From positions 1 through 50,266 of the forward strand of contig CAIQUL010000075.1 in assembly GCA_903874975.1 (NCBI GenBank): a stretch of DNA of 50,266 bases, read 5' to 3'. The notes beneath the pieces were generated by a model. It was not told the DNA's origin. It saw nothing but the letters and a program-made list of their open reading frames with translations, and ran no database searches. This document shows positions 34,901-42,241 of the stretch, piece by piece; the stretch's first letter is position 1, and the number at the start of each line of letters is the position of its first letter. Position numbers and translations under genes: made by a program. This DNA comes from an uncultured Chthoniobacter sp. GTDB taxonomy: Bacteria; Verrucomicrobiota; Verrucomicrobiia; Chthoniobacterales; Chthoniobacteraceae.

Positions 34901-37900
34901 CAGCAGATCGAAACGCTCCTCCGCGAGCGCGACCAGGCCATCGCCGACCGCGAGGCCGCGGGCGCGAAAGTGACGCCCATCGTTTCCGCGCAGCGCGAGC
35001 AGATCGCCTCGCTCGCCGCCGAGCGCGACGTGCTGGCGCGGGAAAAGGCGCAGCTCGCCCACCAAGCCACCACCTCGCAGCAGGCGCTGGCTGCGCGGTT
35101 GCGGAGCATGGAGGAGGACTTGCAGAAAGCCGCCGCCGACCGGCAGGCGGAGGTGGCGGAATTGCACCGCGTGAACGCCGCCCAGCAGGAACAGCTCGCC
35201 TCGCTCACCGAGCAGCGCGCCCAGCTCGCCGCGGTGCGCGAGGAGCAGGAGGCCCACGCGGTCGCGCTGGCCGCAGGTTTTGAGAAAGAGCGCGCCGCGC
35301 TGGAGGCCCAGCGCCTCGGGCTGGTGCAGGAGCGCGACCAGTCCGCCGCGCAGTTTGCCAAGCTCAGCAACACCCAGAAAAAGCAGTTCAACAGCCTCGC
35401 CGTGCAGCGCGACCGCCTGCTCAAGGAGCGTGACGCCGCGCTCGCCCAAATCGCCCAGCTCGGCGAGCAGCACGAGGCCCGCGCCGCCGCGCACCTCACC
35501 GAGCGCCAGGAAATCGCCGCTTCCCGCGACCAGCTCGCGGCCGGCACCGATGAACTTCGCGCCACCTACGAGAGTCAGCTCGCGCCTTTGCAGGAAGAGC
35601 GCGACCAGGCGCTGCGCGACCGCGACGAAGCCCGCCGCCAGCTCACTGCCGTGGATGAAACCCGGCAGATGGAGATCGCCACTTTCAAACAGGAAGCTGA
35701 AAGCCAGGCCGCCGCCCTCGCCGAATCTGCCCGGCTCGCCGAGGCGCAAAAGACTCAGCTCGCGAGCCTCGCGGATGAGCGCGAGACCCTGGCCCGCGAG
35801 AAGGCGGATGCCGCCGAACGTTTCGCCGCTGAGCGCCAGACGCTCAACCAGCGCCAGCAGGCGATCGCCGCCGACCGGGAGAAGCTCATCGCGGACAAGG
35901 CCGCCGCGGTCACGGAACTGCACACCCTGATCGACAGCCAGAAGGCGCAGCACGAGGCGCTCAAGCAGCAGGCCGCGGCTCTCGCCAAAGAGCGCGACGA
36001 GGCGCTCGCGCTCGCCGCCGAGTACGACGAGCGCTGCCAGAAGCACGTCGCCGCCCTCGGTAGCTTCCGGGTCAGTTCCGAAGAGCAGCACGGGCAGTCG
36101 CTCGCGCAATTCAACACGCTGTCGGACGAGCTGAAGCTGCAGCTCGGCACCGTGTCCGAGCAGCGCGCGCAGCTCTTCGTGGAGCGCGACGCGGCGCTGG
36201 CGAAACTCGCCGAGCTCAGCGCGACGCACTCGAAACATGTCGCCGCCGCGGAGGCGGGAAAAAAGAAGCTGCTCGCCGCCCGGGCCCACACTGCGGGGCA
36301 GGTCATCGAGATCCGCGCGGCCTACAACCAGCAGGTCGCCGCCGCCAATGAACAGCACGCGCAGACCACCGCGCAATTCACGAAGTTCTCCGAAGAACTG
36401 CAGGTGCAGCTCGCCGCCGTCACCGAGCAGCGCGCCGCGCTGGTCATCGAGCGCGACGCTTTGCAGACCCAGTTCGCCGCGCTCTCCGAGACGCATGCGC
36501 AGCACACCGCCGCCGCGGAGGCCGAGCAGAAAAAACTTCTCGCCGCCCGCGAGCACGCCGTCGCGCAGGTCGCGGAAATCCGCGCCGAGTTTGACCGCCA
36601 GATCGCCACGCACGGCGACCAGAACACGCAGGCGCAGGCGCAGTTCACCGCGCTGGCCGGACAGCAGCAGGAGCAGATCGAGGCACTCGCCGGGCAGCGC
36701 GCCGCGCTCCTCGTCGAGCGCGATGCCGCCGTGGCGCAATTCGCCGCGCTGACCGAGACCCACCGCCAGCACCTCGCGGCGGCGGAGACGGAGAAAAAGA
36801 AGCTCCTCGCCGCGCGCGCCCACGCCATTGCCCAGGTCGGTGAAATCCGTGCGGCGTTTGAGCAGCAGTTTGTCGCCACCGGCGAGCAGCACGCCGTCAC
36901 ACTGCGCGAGCGCGACACCGCCCTCGTCCGTCATGGTGAGATCAATGCCGCGCTGCAAAAGCAGCTCGAGACGCTGACGGCGCAGCGCGACACGCTGGTC
37001 GCGGAAAACGCCGCCAATACCGGACGCACGACCAAGGAGATCAATGCGCTGCGCGCCGAGATTGCCGCTCGCGATGCCGACCAGACGCACGCGCAGGAGA
37101 AGGCCGCGGCCGCCGCGGAGTTCCAGCAGATCGTCGCCGGTCATCAGGCCGACATCGCCTCGCTGACCACTCAGCGGAACACGCTGGCCGCCGAGCGCGC
37201 CGGCGCACTGGCCCGCATCGAGGCGCTGACCGCCGCGCGGAAGCAGGAGTCCGCCGACCTCGCCGCGCATCGCTCCCAGCTCGTCAGCGAGCGTGAGGAA
37301 GCCGCCGGGCGTTTCGCCCAGCTCGCCGCCGAACACGCCGCGCACCTCGCAGACCTGACGACCCAGCGCACCGCGCTGGCCGCCGAGCGCGACAAGACGC
37401 TGGCCGACCTCGCCGCCCAGCGCGAAGCCGCGCTGGCGGAACTCACCGCCACCCGCGCCGCTCACGCGAATTCGCTGCGCGAGCGCGACGAAGCCACCGC
37501 CGCGCTGCGCAAGACGATCGAGGCGCGAGCCCAGCAAATCGTCGCGCTGAAGGAAGACCGCGAGATTTTTGCGAAGGATCGCCAGAAGCATCTCGGCTCC
37601 ATCGAGGCGGCGGCGGCGGCGACCCTCCTGGATCGCGAGAACACGCTCAGCGCCCTGCGCCAGCAGCTCGACGCGCAGCAGAAGCACAACGCCCAGCTCC
37701 AGACTCAGCTCGCCGCTTTGACGGAGGAAAAGGACAAGAGCAAACTCAGCCTCGCTGATCTCGTGGCCTCGCACGGCGGACAGATCGCCGCCTTTGCCGC
37801 CGAGCGCGCGGGACTCGTGCGCGCCCGGGAGGAGACGCTCGCCGAAGGGGCCGCGACCGCCGCCGCCCACGGGCAGCAGATCGCCGCGCTGACCGCGCAG

Positions 37901-40900
37901 CGCGATGACCTGCTCCGCCAGCGCGGCGAGATGACCACGCACTTCGGGGCGGTGGCCGTCGCGCAGAAGGCGCAGCTCGCCGCGCTCAGCCGCGAGCGCG
38001 ACAAGCTGCTCAAGGAACGCTCCAAGCCGTCGGTGCTTTTCTCGAACGTCAGCGATTCGCAGAAGAAGCAGATCGACACGCTCAGCCTCACCGCCGAGAC
38101 GCTGCGCAAAGAGCACGCCGCCGCGCAAGCCCAGCTCGCGGAGATCAATGCCGAGCAGCAGAAGCACATCGCCTCGCTCGTCGAGCAGCGCGACCAGCTC
38201 GTGCGGGAGCACGAGGCCGCTCACGCGCGCCTCGGTGAAACCAACGACGCGCAGAAAAAGCAGATCGAAAACCTCGGGCGCGAGCGCGCGGCGGTCTTGC
38301 AGGAAAGGGAGCTGGCTCTGGCCCGCCTGAACGAGGTCAACACCGCCCAGCTTCAGCAGATCGAAGCGCTCAACACGCAGCGCGCGGCGATCTTGAAAGA
38401 GAAGGAAGAGGCGCACGCCCGGCTGGCGCAGATCAATGCGGCCCAGCAGGCGCAGATCGCTTCGCTGGAGGAGGCGCGCGGCGCTTTCGCCGAGGAAAGC
38501 GAGCGCACCATCGCCGGGCTCCGGCAGGTTCACGAGGGGCAGAAAAAGCATGTCGAAACGGCCGACGCTGAGCGTCTCGCCGCGGTCCAAGCCCGCGAGC
38601 AGGCGACTGCCGAACTGAAGCGCATCAGCGACACCCAGCAGAAGCAGATCGGCGAACTCCAGCAGCAGCGCGCGCAGCTCACCAAGGAGCGCGACCGGCT
38701 CGCCGCGAATCTCGCCAAGGTCACGGAGACGCACACCGAGGAAATGGAGGTGCTTTCCGTCGCCAAAACCACGCTGGCGCAGGAGCGGGACCAGTCGTTC
38801 GCGCAGTTCACACAGGCCGACGAGGTACAAAAGCACCAGATCGCCGCCCTCACCGCGCAGCGCGACGAGGTCATCCAAGAGCGCGACACCGCCCGCGCCG
38901 AAGTCGCCAAGCTGGCCGCGGCGAGCAAGGTGGAGACGACGGAGCGCAATGAACAGCGTGCGGCTGTGATCGCCGAGCGCGACGCTGCACTGACGCGTTT
39001 CGCCGAGGTCAATCAGGCGCAGATCAAACAGCTCGAGTCGCTGACCCAGGAGCGCGAGGCTTTGCTGATGGAGAAGGATGCCGCCCTCGCCCGGCTCATG
39101 GCCATCACCAACGTGCAGAAGGCGCAGATCGAAACGCTCTGCAAGGAGCGCGACACCGTGGTGCGGGAAAAACAGACGACCGTGGCCGAGCTGACCCGCC
39201 TGAACCAGGCGCAGACCCACCAGATCGCCGAGCTCGAGCGGGATTCGCTCGGGATCATTCAGAGGCACGACGAAGCGCTCAAGCAGCTCCACTCCGTCAA
39301 CGCCACGCAACTCGACCAGATCGCCTCGCTGGACCGTCAGCGGCTCGAAGTGCTGGAACAGCGCGATGAGGCGCTGGCGCAATTCCAGCAGGTGAATGAG
39401 TCGCAGCTCATGAGCATCGCCCTTCTCTCCACCGAGCGCGACGGCCTGCTCCGCCAGCAGGAAGACGACGCCGCGAAGCGTGCGCAAATGCAGGAAAGAG
39501 ACAGCTCCGCGATCAAGGAACTCGACCGCGAGCGGGAGGAGATTTCCAAGAAAGTGGCCGAGGCTCAGGCCGCGCGGAACGCCATGCAGCGGGAGCGCGA
39601 CGAGGCGCTCGCCGTCCACGCCCGCGCGCGGGAAAATCACAAGCGCGAACTCGACAACCTCGCCCAGCAGCGCGAGACGCTGATCGACGAACGCGACCGC
39701 GCGCTCGTGAAATTGGAAACCATTTCCAACAACCGCGAAGGCGACCTCGCCGGCCTCGCGGAGATCAACGCCAAGCACAAGGAGGAGCTGGCCGGGATGG
39801 TCACGCAATTGAAGAAGACCGCCTCGGAACGCGACGAACTCATCGCCCGCCTCGACCGGCTCAAGGAAAGCCACAAGTCGCAAATCGACGAAGTCGTCCG
39901 CGAGCGGCTCAACGTCATCGAGGAGCGCGACAAGGCCACTGTCCGCCTGGAAAAGGCGCGCGAGGATTTGTCCACGAGCGAGGCGAACTTCGACACCGAG
40001 CGGCAGTATCTCATCAAGGAACGTGACAAGGTCTTTGCCCAGCTCGACGAAACCCGCAAAGCGCAGAAAGCGCTGGAGCAAACGCTCGACGAGAACTCCC
40101 CGCTCGCCCAGGAACTCGCCGTCGCGGAAAAAACGTGGCGCGCGCTCGACACCGGCAAAAACAAGGAAGCCGCGGCCAAGCTCGACAAGCTCTTTGGCAG
40201 CCTGCGGGCGCGACTGCGCGGCTCCCAGCAGCAGGTCACCGAGGTCAGCAAGCTCGAATCCTTCAAACTCACGCCGGCGGAGAAGCTCCTCGCCCGTCAC
40301 AAATACGAACTCGGCAGCGAAATCTCCCGCGACAAGTCCATCGTGCTCTACCGCGCGAAGGACATGAATATCTCCCGCGAGGTCACCATGAAGCTCGTTG
40401 GCGACGACGCCGCCTCGCGTGACGCCGCCATCGCGCAACTCATCGCCGAGGCGCAGATGATCGGTCGCCTCGAGCATCCCAATATCCAGCCGCTGCACGA
40501 ACTGAGCGTAGATGACTCGGGTCGCGCCTTCTACACGGCCAAGCCGATGAAAGGCTCCACGCTCGCCAAGATCCTCGACGATCTGCGCGCGAAAAAATCG
40601 AGCGCCCTTGTCGCCTTCGACCTGAAGAAAATCCTCTCCACCTTCCACGGCGTGTGCGATGCCGTCGCCTTTGCCCACTCGGAAGGAATCGTCCACGGAC
40701 GCCTCAGCGCCGAGCACATCCAAATGGGCGACTACGGCGAAGTCCTCGTCACTGGCTGGGAGATGGGCCGCAAAATCCGCGAAGGCAACGTCAACCACTA
40801 CGAAGCCGACGTCCGCGTGGACATCGCCGCCCTCGGCGACCTGCTCTACCACATCCTCACGCTCACTCCGCCGGCAGCGGACAAAAAGGAGGTTGCCAGC

Positions 40901-41101
40901 GCTCCGCACGCGAATTGGAAAATGCCGAAAGGCCTCTGGACGCTCACCCAGCAGATTCGCTCCAACCGCGGCGCCACCGCCTACCCGCGCGTCGCCAAGC
41001 TGCAAACGGAAGTCGAGGACTTCCGCGACGAACTCGGGCCACGCGGCGGCCGCGCCACCGCCTTCGACGTGCTCAAGCAGAGCGTGCAAAAGTGGCAGTA
41101 G
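31946..41101 (+). CDS. Giant FHA-coiled-coil-pseudokinase protein
   Basis: The 3,051-residue protein has three parts. Residues 1-100 are an FHA phosphothreonine-binding domain with GR (29-30), SRQH (44-47) and STNGT (64-68). Residues 140-2770 are almost continuous Glu/Gln/Ala/Leu/Arg-rich coiled coil built from long repeats: units of about 225-255 residues starting near 464, 690, 938 and 1194, then about 89-residue units near 1400-1650, then about 26-31-residue units. Residues 2786-3030 have a protein-kinase fold. K2816 (VTMKLV) and the following AEAQMIGRLEHPNI are kept, but the HRD motif reads HGR (2917-2919), the metal-binding Asn is H2924 and the DFG/DWG aspartate is G2937. It should therefore be a pseudokinase. 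There is no signal peptide, so it is a cytoplasmic scaffold, probably reading phosphorylation by another kinase. Confidence 0.9.
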   Translation: MATQAEIIVRDGARALGRYVLDPGEYVIGRDLSCDVLLDCHGISRQHAKLTVTQDHLTVSDLGSTNGTFYGESPVQGSTAVRSGDSIRMGTAGTAIIRLIQSAKGTKGKGSGSGNGNGNGHHTDAHPASAEELKKALSERDATRKKHDELAAQFVAASQQLASLKADLNRSAEASMQAAKDLDVRTKELLALKSAHSSAAEQKAQAQAQVGQLQAELQKQAAAQKSGQDKNASAQLEQLCADYEKRIKVLEEERTAALKERDELQARWQQREKEQQERSAKIEQAQKALAGEKDKAVAELAAVREAQQKEIKAVRAEESAAVQARDHALAQLGEVKKQQPAADKIAQIEEAHRQQLEAAQAQRQTALQERDEAIGRAQEFAEKQKAEMGALTKKQNEAVQESARQIDALTKALEAQKRETAAVAKQRDALAKEQEAQTRNLQGEKANVRNQAQALAVQQSLATARDQALAHLEELRATHEQRLSGLQNEHAITLRERDEALHGLNALNLEQKQQLEAALRERDQAAADREAAGAKATPIVAAQREQIASLAGERDVLAREKAQLAQQLAGAQKSAEASNARLHEDRTRFAAEKQAELAELQNLLESQKGQLASLAEQRAVIAQEHGDVVARVQALLAEHEKERAAFAEQRDRLISERDQAAAKFAEQTEAHRQHSAAKDDERQNLLAARDQALAHLDELRAAHEQRLAALHSEHAITLRERDEALHGLSALNLEQKQQLEAALRERDQATTDREAAVARVTPVVAAQREQIASLAAERDVLAREKAQLIQQAASAEKAVEKRAARLEEEREIFAAEKLAELTELQNLIESQQGQLASLAQQRAAVAQEHTDAVGRIQALAAAQDKERLAFAEERDRATAHFAQLSDEQKRQFTALSEQRDRLLAERDHGIGQFAELTDAHRQHASAKDAERLNLVTARDLSLAHLDEVRAAHETYLTGLNEAHAVAVRERDQALQAAQGLTYEQKQQIETLLRERDQAIADREAAGAKVTPIVSAQREQIASLAAERDVLAREKAQLAHQATTSQQALAARLRSMEEDLQKAAADRQAEVAELHRVNAAQQEQLASLTEQRAQLAAVREEQEAHAVALAAGFEKERAALEAQRLGLVQERDQSAAQFAKLSNTQKKQFNSLAVQRDRLLKERDAALAQIAQLGEQHEARAAAHLTERQEIAASRDQLAAGTDELRATYESQLAPLQEERDQALRDRDEARRQLTAVDETRQMEIATFKQEAESQAAALAESARLAEAQKTQLASLADERETLAREKADAAERFAAERQTLNQRQQAIAADREKLIADKAAAVTELHTLIDSQKAQHEALKQQAAALAKERDEALALAAEYDERCQKHVAALGSFRVSSEEQHGQSLAQFNTLSDELKLQLGTVSEQRAQLFVERDAALAKLAELSATHSKHVAAAEAGKKKLLAARAHTAGQVIEIRAAYNQQVAAANEQHAQTTAQFTKFSEELQVQLAAVTEQRAALVIERDALQTQFAALSETHAQHTAAAEAEQKKLLAAREHAVAQVAEIRAEFDRQIATHGDQNTQAQAQFTALAGQQQEQIEALAGQRAALLVERDAAVAQFAALTETHRQHLAAAETEKKKLLAARAHAIAQVGEIRAAFEQQFVATGEQHAVTLRERDTALVRHGEINAALQKQLETLTAQRDTLVAENAANTGRTTKEINALRAEIAARDADQTHAQEKAAAAAEFQQIVAGHQADIASLTTQRNTLAAERAGALARIEALTAARKQESADLAAHRSQLVSEREEAAGRFAQLAAEHAAHLADLTTQRTALAAERDKTLADLAAQREAALAELTATRAAHANSLRERDEATAALRKTIEARAQQIVALKEDREIFAKDRQKHLGSIEAAAAATLLDRENTLSALRQQLDAQQKHNAQLQTQLAALTEEKDKSKLSLADLVASHGGQIAAFAAERAGLVRAREETLAEGAATAAAHGQQIAALTAQRDDLLRQRGEMTTHFGAVAVAQKAQLAALSRERDKLLKERSKPSVLFSNVSDSQKKQIDTLSLTAETLRKEHAAAQAQLAEINAEQQKHIASLVEQRDQLVREHEAAHARLGETNDAQKKQIENLGRERAAVLQERELALARLNEVNTAQLQQIEALNTQRAAILKEKEEAHARLAQINAAQQAQIASLEEARGAFAEESERTIAGLRQVHEGQKKHVETADAERLAAVQAREQATAELKRISDTQQKQIGELQQQRAQLTKERDRLAANLAKVTETHTEEMEVLSVAKTTLAQERDQSFAQFTQADEVQKHQIAALTAQRDEVIQERDTARAEVAKLAAASKVETTERNEQRAAVIAERDAALTRFAEVNQAQIKQLESLTQEREALLMEKDAALARLMAITNVQKAQIETLCKERDTVVREKQTTVAELTRLNQAQTHQIAELERDSLGIIQRHDEALKQLHSVNATQLDQIASLDRQRLEVLEQRDEALAQFQQVNESQLMSIALLSTERDGLLRQQEDDAAKRAQMQERDSSAIKELDREREEISKKVAEAQAARNAMQRERDEALAVHARARENHKRELDNLAQQRETLIDERDRALVKLETISNNREGDLAGLAEINAKHKEELAGMVTQLKKTASERDELIARLDRLKESHKSQIDEVVRERLNVIEERDKATVRLEKAREDLSTSEANFDTERQYLIKERDKVFAQLDETRKAQKALEQTLDENSPLAQELAVAEKTWRALDTGKNKEAAAKLDKLFGSLRARLRGSQQQVTEVSKLESFKLTPAEKLLARHKYELGSEISRDKSIVLYRAKDMNISREVTMKLVGDDAASRDAAIAQLIAEAQMIGRLEHPNIQPLHELSVDDSGRAFYTAKPMKGSTLAKILDDLRAKKSSALVAFDLKKILSTFHGVCDAVAFAHSEGIVHGRLSAEHIQMGDYGEVLVTGWEMGRKIREGNVNHYEADVRVDIAALGDLLYHILTLTPPAADKKEVASAPHANWKMPKGLWTLTQQIRSNRGATAYPRVAKLQTEVEDFRDELGPRGGRATAFDVLKQSVQKWQ

Positions 41102-41135
41102 TGCACGCCTCACGCGCGGCCCGGAAGCGGGTGTG

Positions 41136-41257
41136 GGATTTTTAACGCCGAGACGCAGAGGCGCGGAGGACGCCGAGGAGAAAGTGGAGAGTTCACCGTC
41201 CGGTGAGTCGAAAACTCAGCGCCCGGGAACCTCTGCGATCTCTGCGTCTTTGCCTGA
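41136..41257. repeat. Dispersed 'aacgcagag' inverted repeat, copy C
   Basis: TTTTTAACGCCGAGACGCAG at 41139-41158 faces CTCTGCGATCTCTGCGTCTT at 41231-41250 as an imperfect inverted repeat. It is related to copies at 6124-6230 and 27551-27682. It lies just after the giant gene. Confidence 0.68.
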
Positions 41258-41277
41258 AACCCGAACGCCGCGCTTGG

Positions 41278-41520
41278 AGGCCAACGGCCTCATCCAGGCC
41301 AGCCCGGGGCAACGCCCTGGGAACGACATCCATAGCGAGCGAGCCCTGAACGGGCGGGACAAACTCGTGCGCCCCACTTTGGGTCGCCCTTTCAGAGCGG
41401 GCGCGTTTTTTCACGCTTTCCCAGAGCGTGGGCTCGCCCGCCCACCATCCCTCACAGGTCCCCTCCACCTCCTCGACCCTGGGCTGGCTTGCCGTCGCAC
41501 CTTTGGTGCTGAAATGCGGC
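41278..41520. repeat. GC-rich inverted-repeat element
   Basis: CCAGCCCGGGGCAACGCCCT near 41300 is partly mirrored by CGACCCTGGGCTGGCTTGCC near 41476-41495. An inner pair GCCCTGAACGGGCG/CGCCCTTTCAGAGC spans about 41345-41400. No coding frame is convincing. It resembles dispersed non-coding repeats seen in PVC genomes. It separates the giant gene from the RAYT remnant. Confidence 0.5.
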
Positions 41521-41573
41521 GTTCGGGTTGAAATCGCCTCAAGAAACGCGATCCCTGCCAGGCCGCGCTGACG

Positions 41574-42161
41574 GTGCGAGTTCTTACTGCCGCCGGACGG
41601 AGGCGCTGGGTGCAGCGGCTCGACGACCGGGCGCGCGCCGAGGCGCGGGACTGCTGCGGAGTCCCCGCACCGGGGCCGGAGCCGGATGGCCGGCGGAGCG
41701 ATCTGCGCCGGGGCTGGTATTGGGGCAGCCAGGCATTTGCGGAACGGATGCTCAAGGTGGGCGCGGCGGTGCTCAAGAAGCCGCGCCATCGCAGCGACCG
41801 GGCAAGCCCGGACCGGCGCGCGCACGGGGAACAGGAAGCCCGGCGGTTGCTGGCCGAAGGGACGGCGGTCGCCGGGTTGAGCGAGGCCGCCCTGAAGAAG
41901 CTGCCGGGAAGCGACCCACGGAAGGTGGCCATTGCGCGGTTGATTTGGGAGCAAACGGCCGTGGGCATGGCCTGGCTGGCGGCGCACCTTCACCTGCGCA
42001 GTGCAGCCAATGCCAGCCAGCAAATCCGCCGTCACCGCCAACAACCGCCCAAATTGTCAAAAGCCAGGCAACGATGGATGCTCCAGTCAAAAATGTTGCC
42101 TGCCCCCTATTTCCGCGTTCTCACCGTCCCCGGTGCGGCGGGCGTGAAAGTAAATTCCTAG
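41574..42161 (+). pseudogene. 3' part of a REP-associated tyrosine transposase (RAYT)
   Basis: The frame encodes the C-terminal half of a RAYT: VLTAAGRRRWVQRLDDRARA, RRGWYWGSQAFAERMLKVGA, GSDPRKVAIARLIWEQTAVG and MAWLAAHLHLRSAANASQQI. The N-terminal half, with the HUH histidines and the catalytic tyrosine region, is absent, and only a GTG serves as start. RAYTs are single-copy domesticated IS200-like transposases that move REP palindromes. The frame ends at TAG within AAATTCCTAGCAGC (42152-42165), a motif seen again at 20947 and 50124. It is most likely inactive. Confidence 0.75.
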
Positions 42162-42241
42162 CAGCAGCAGCAAGAATGCGGGTAAGACTTGATGCGGGTG
42201 CCATGAACCTGCTCCAATTTCTCGCGACTCGAATATCTGCC

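Noticed and set aside
33300-36900. Regular DNA repeats considered as a CRISPR array
   Set aside because: The repeats are in-frame coiled-coil codons of hundreds of bases without uniform spacers. No CRISPR array or cas gene is seen in the window.
40301-41040. C-terminal domain of the giant protein as an active serine/threonine kinase
   Set aside because: The catalytic Asp, the metal-binding Asn and the DFG Asp are all replaced, so activity is not supported.
31382-41113. 3,243-codon minus-strand open frame opposite the giant gene
   Set aside because: Its codons are exact reverse complements of the sense codons. It stays open only because TTA, CTA and TCA are absent in the sense gene. The product is low-complexity, without domains.
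42161-42171. GCAGCAGCAGC microsatellite as a regulatory or phase-variable tract
   Set aside because: Only about four triplets, outside the preferred coding start, and partly explained by the AAATTCCTAGCAGC end motif.
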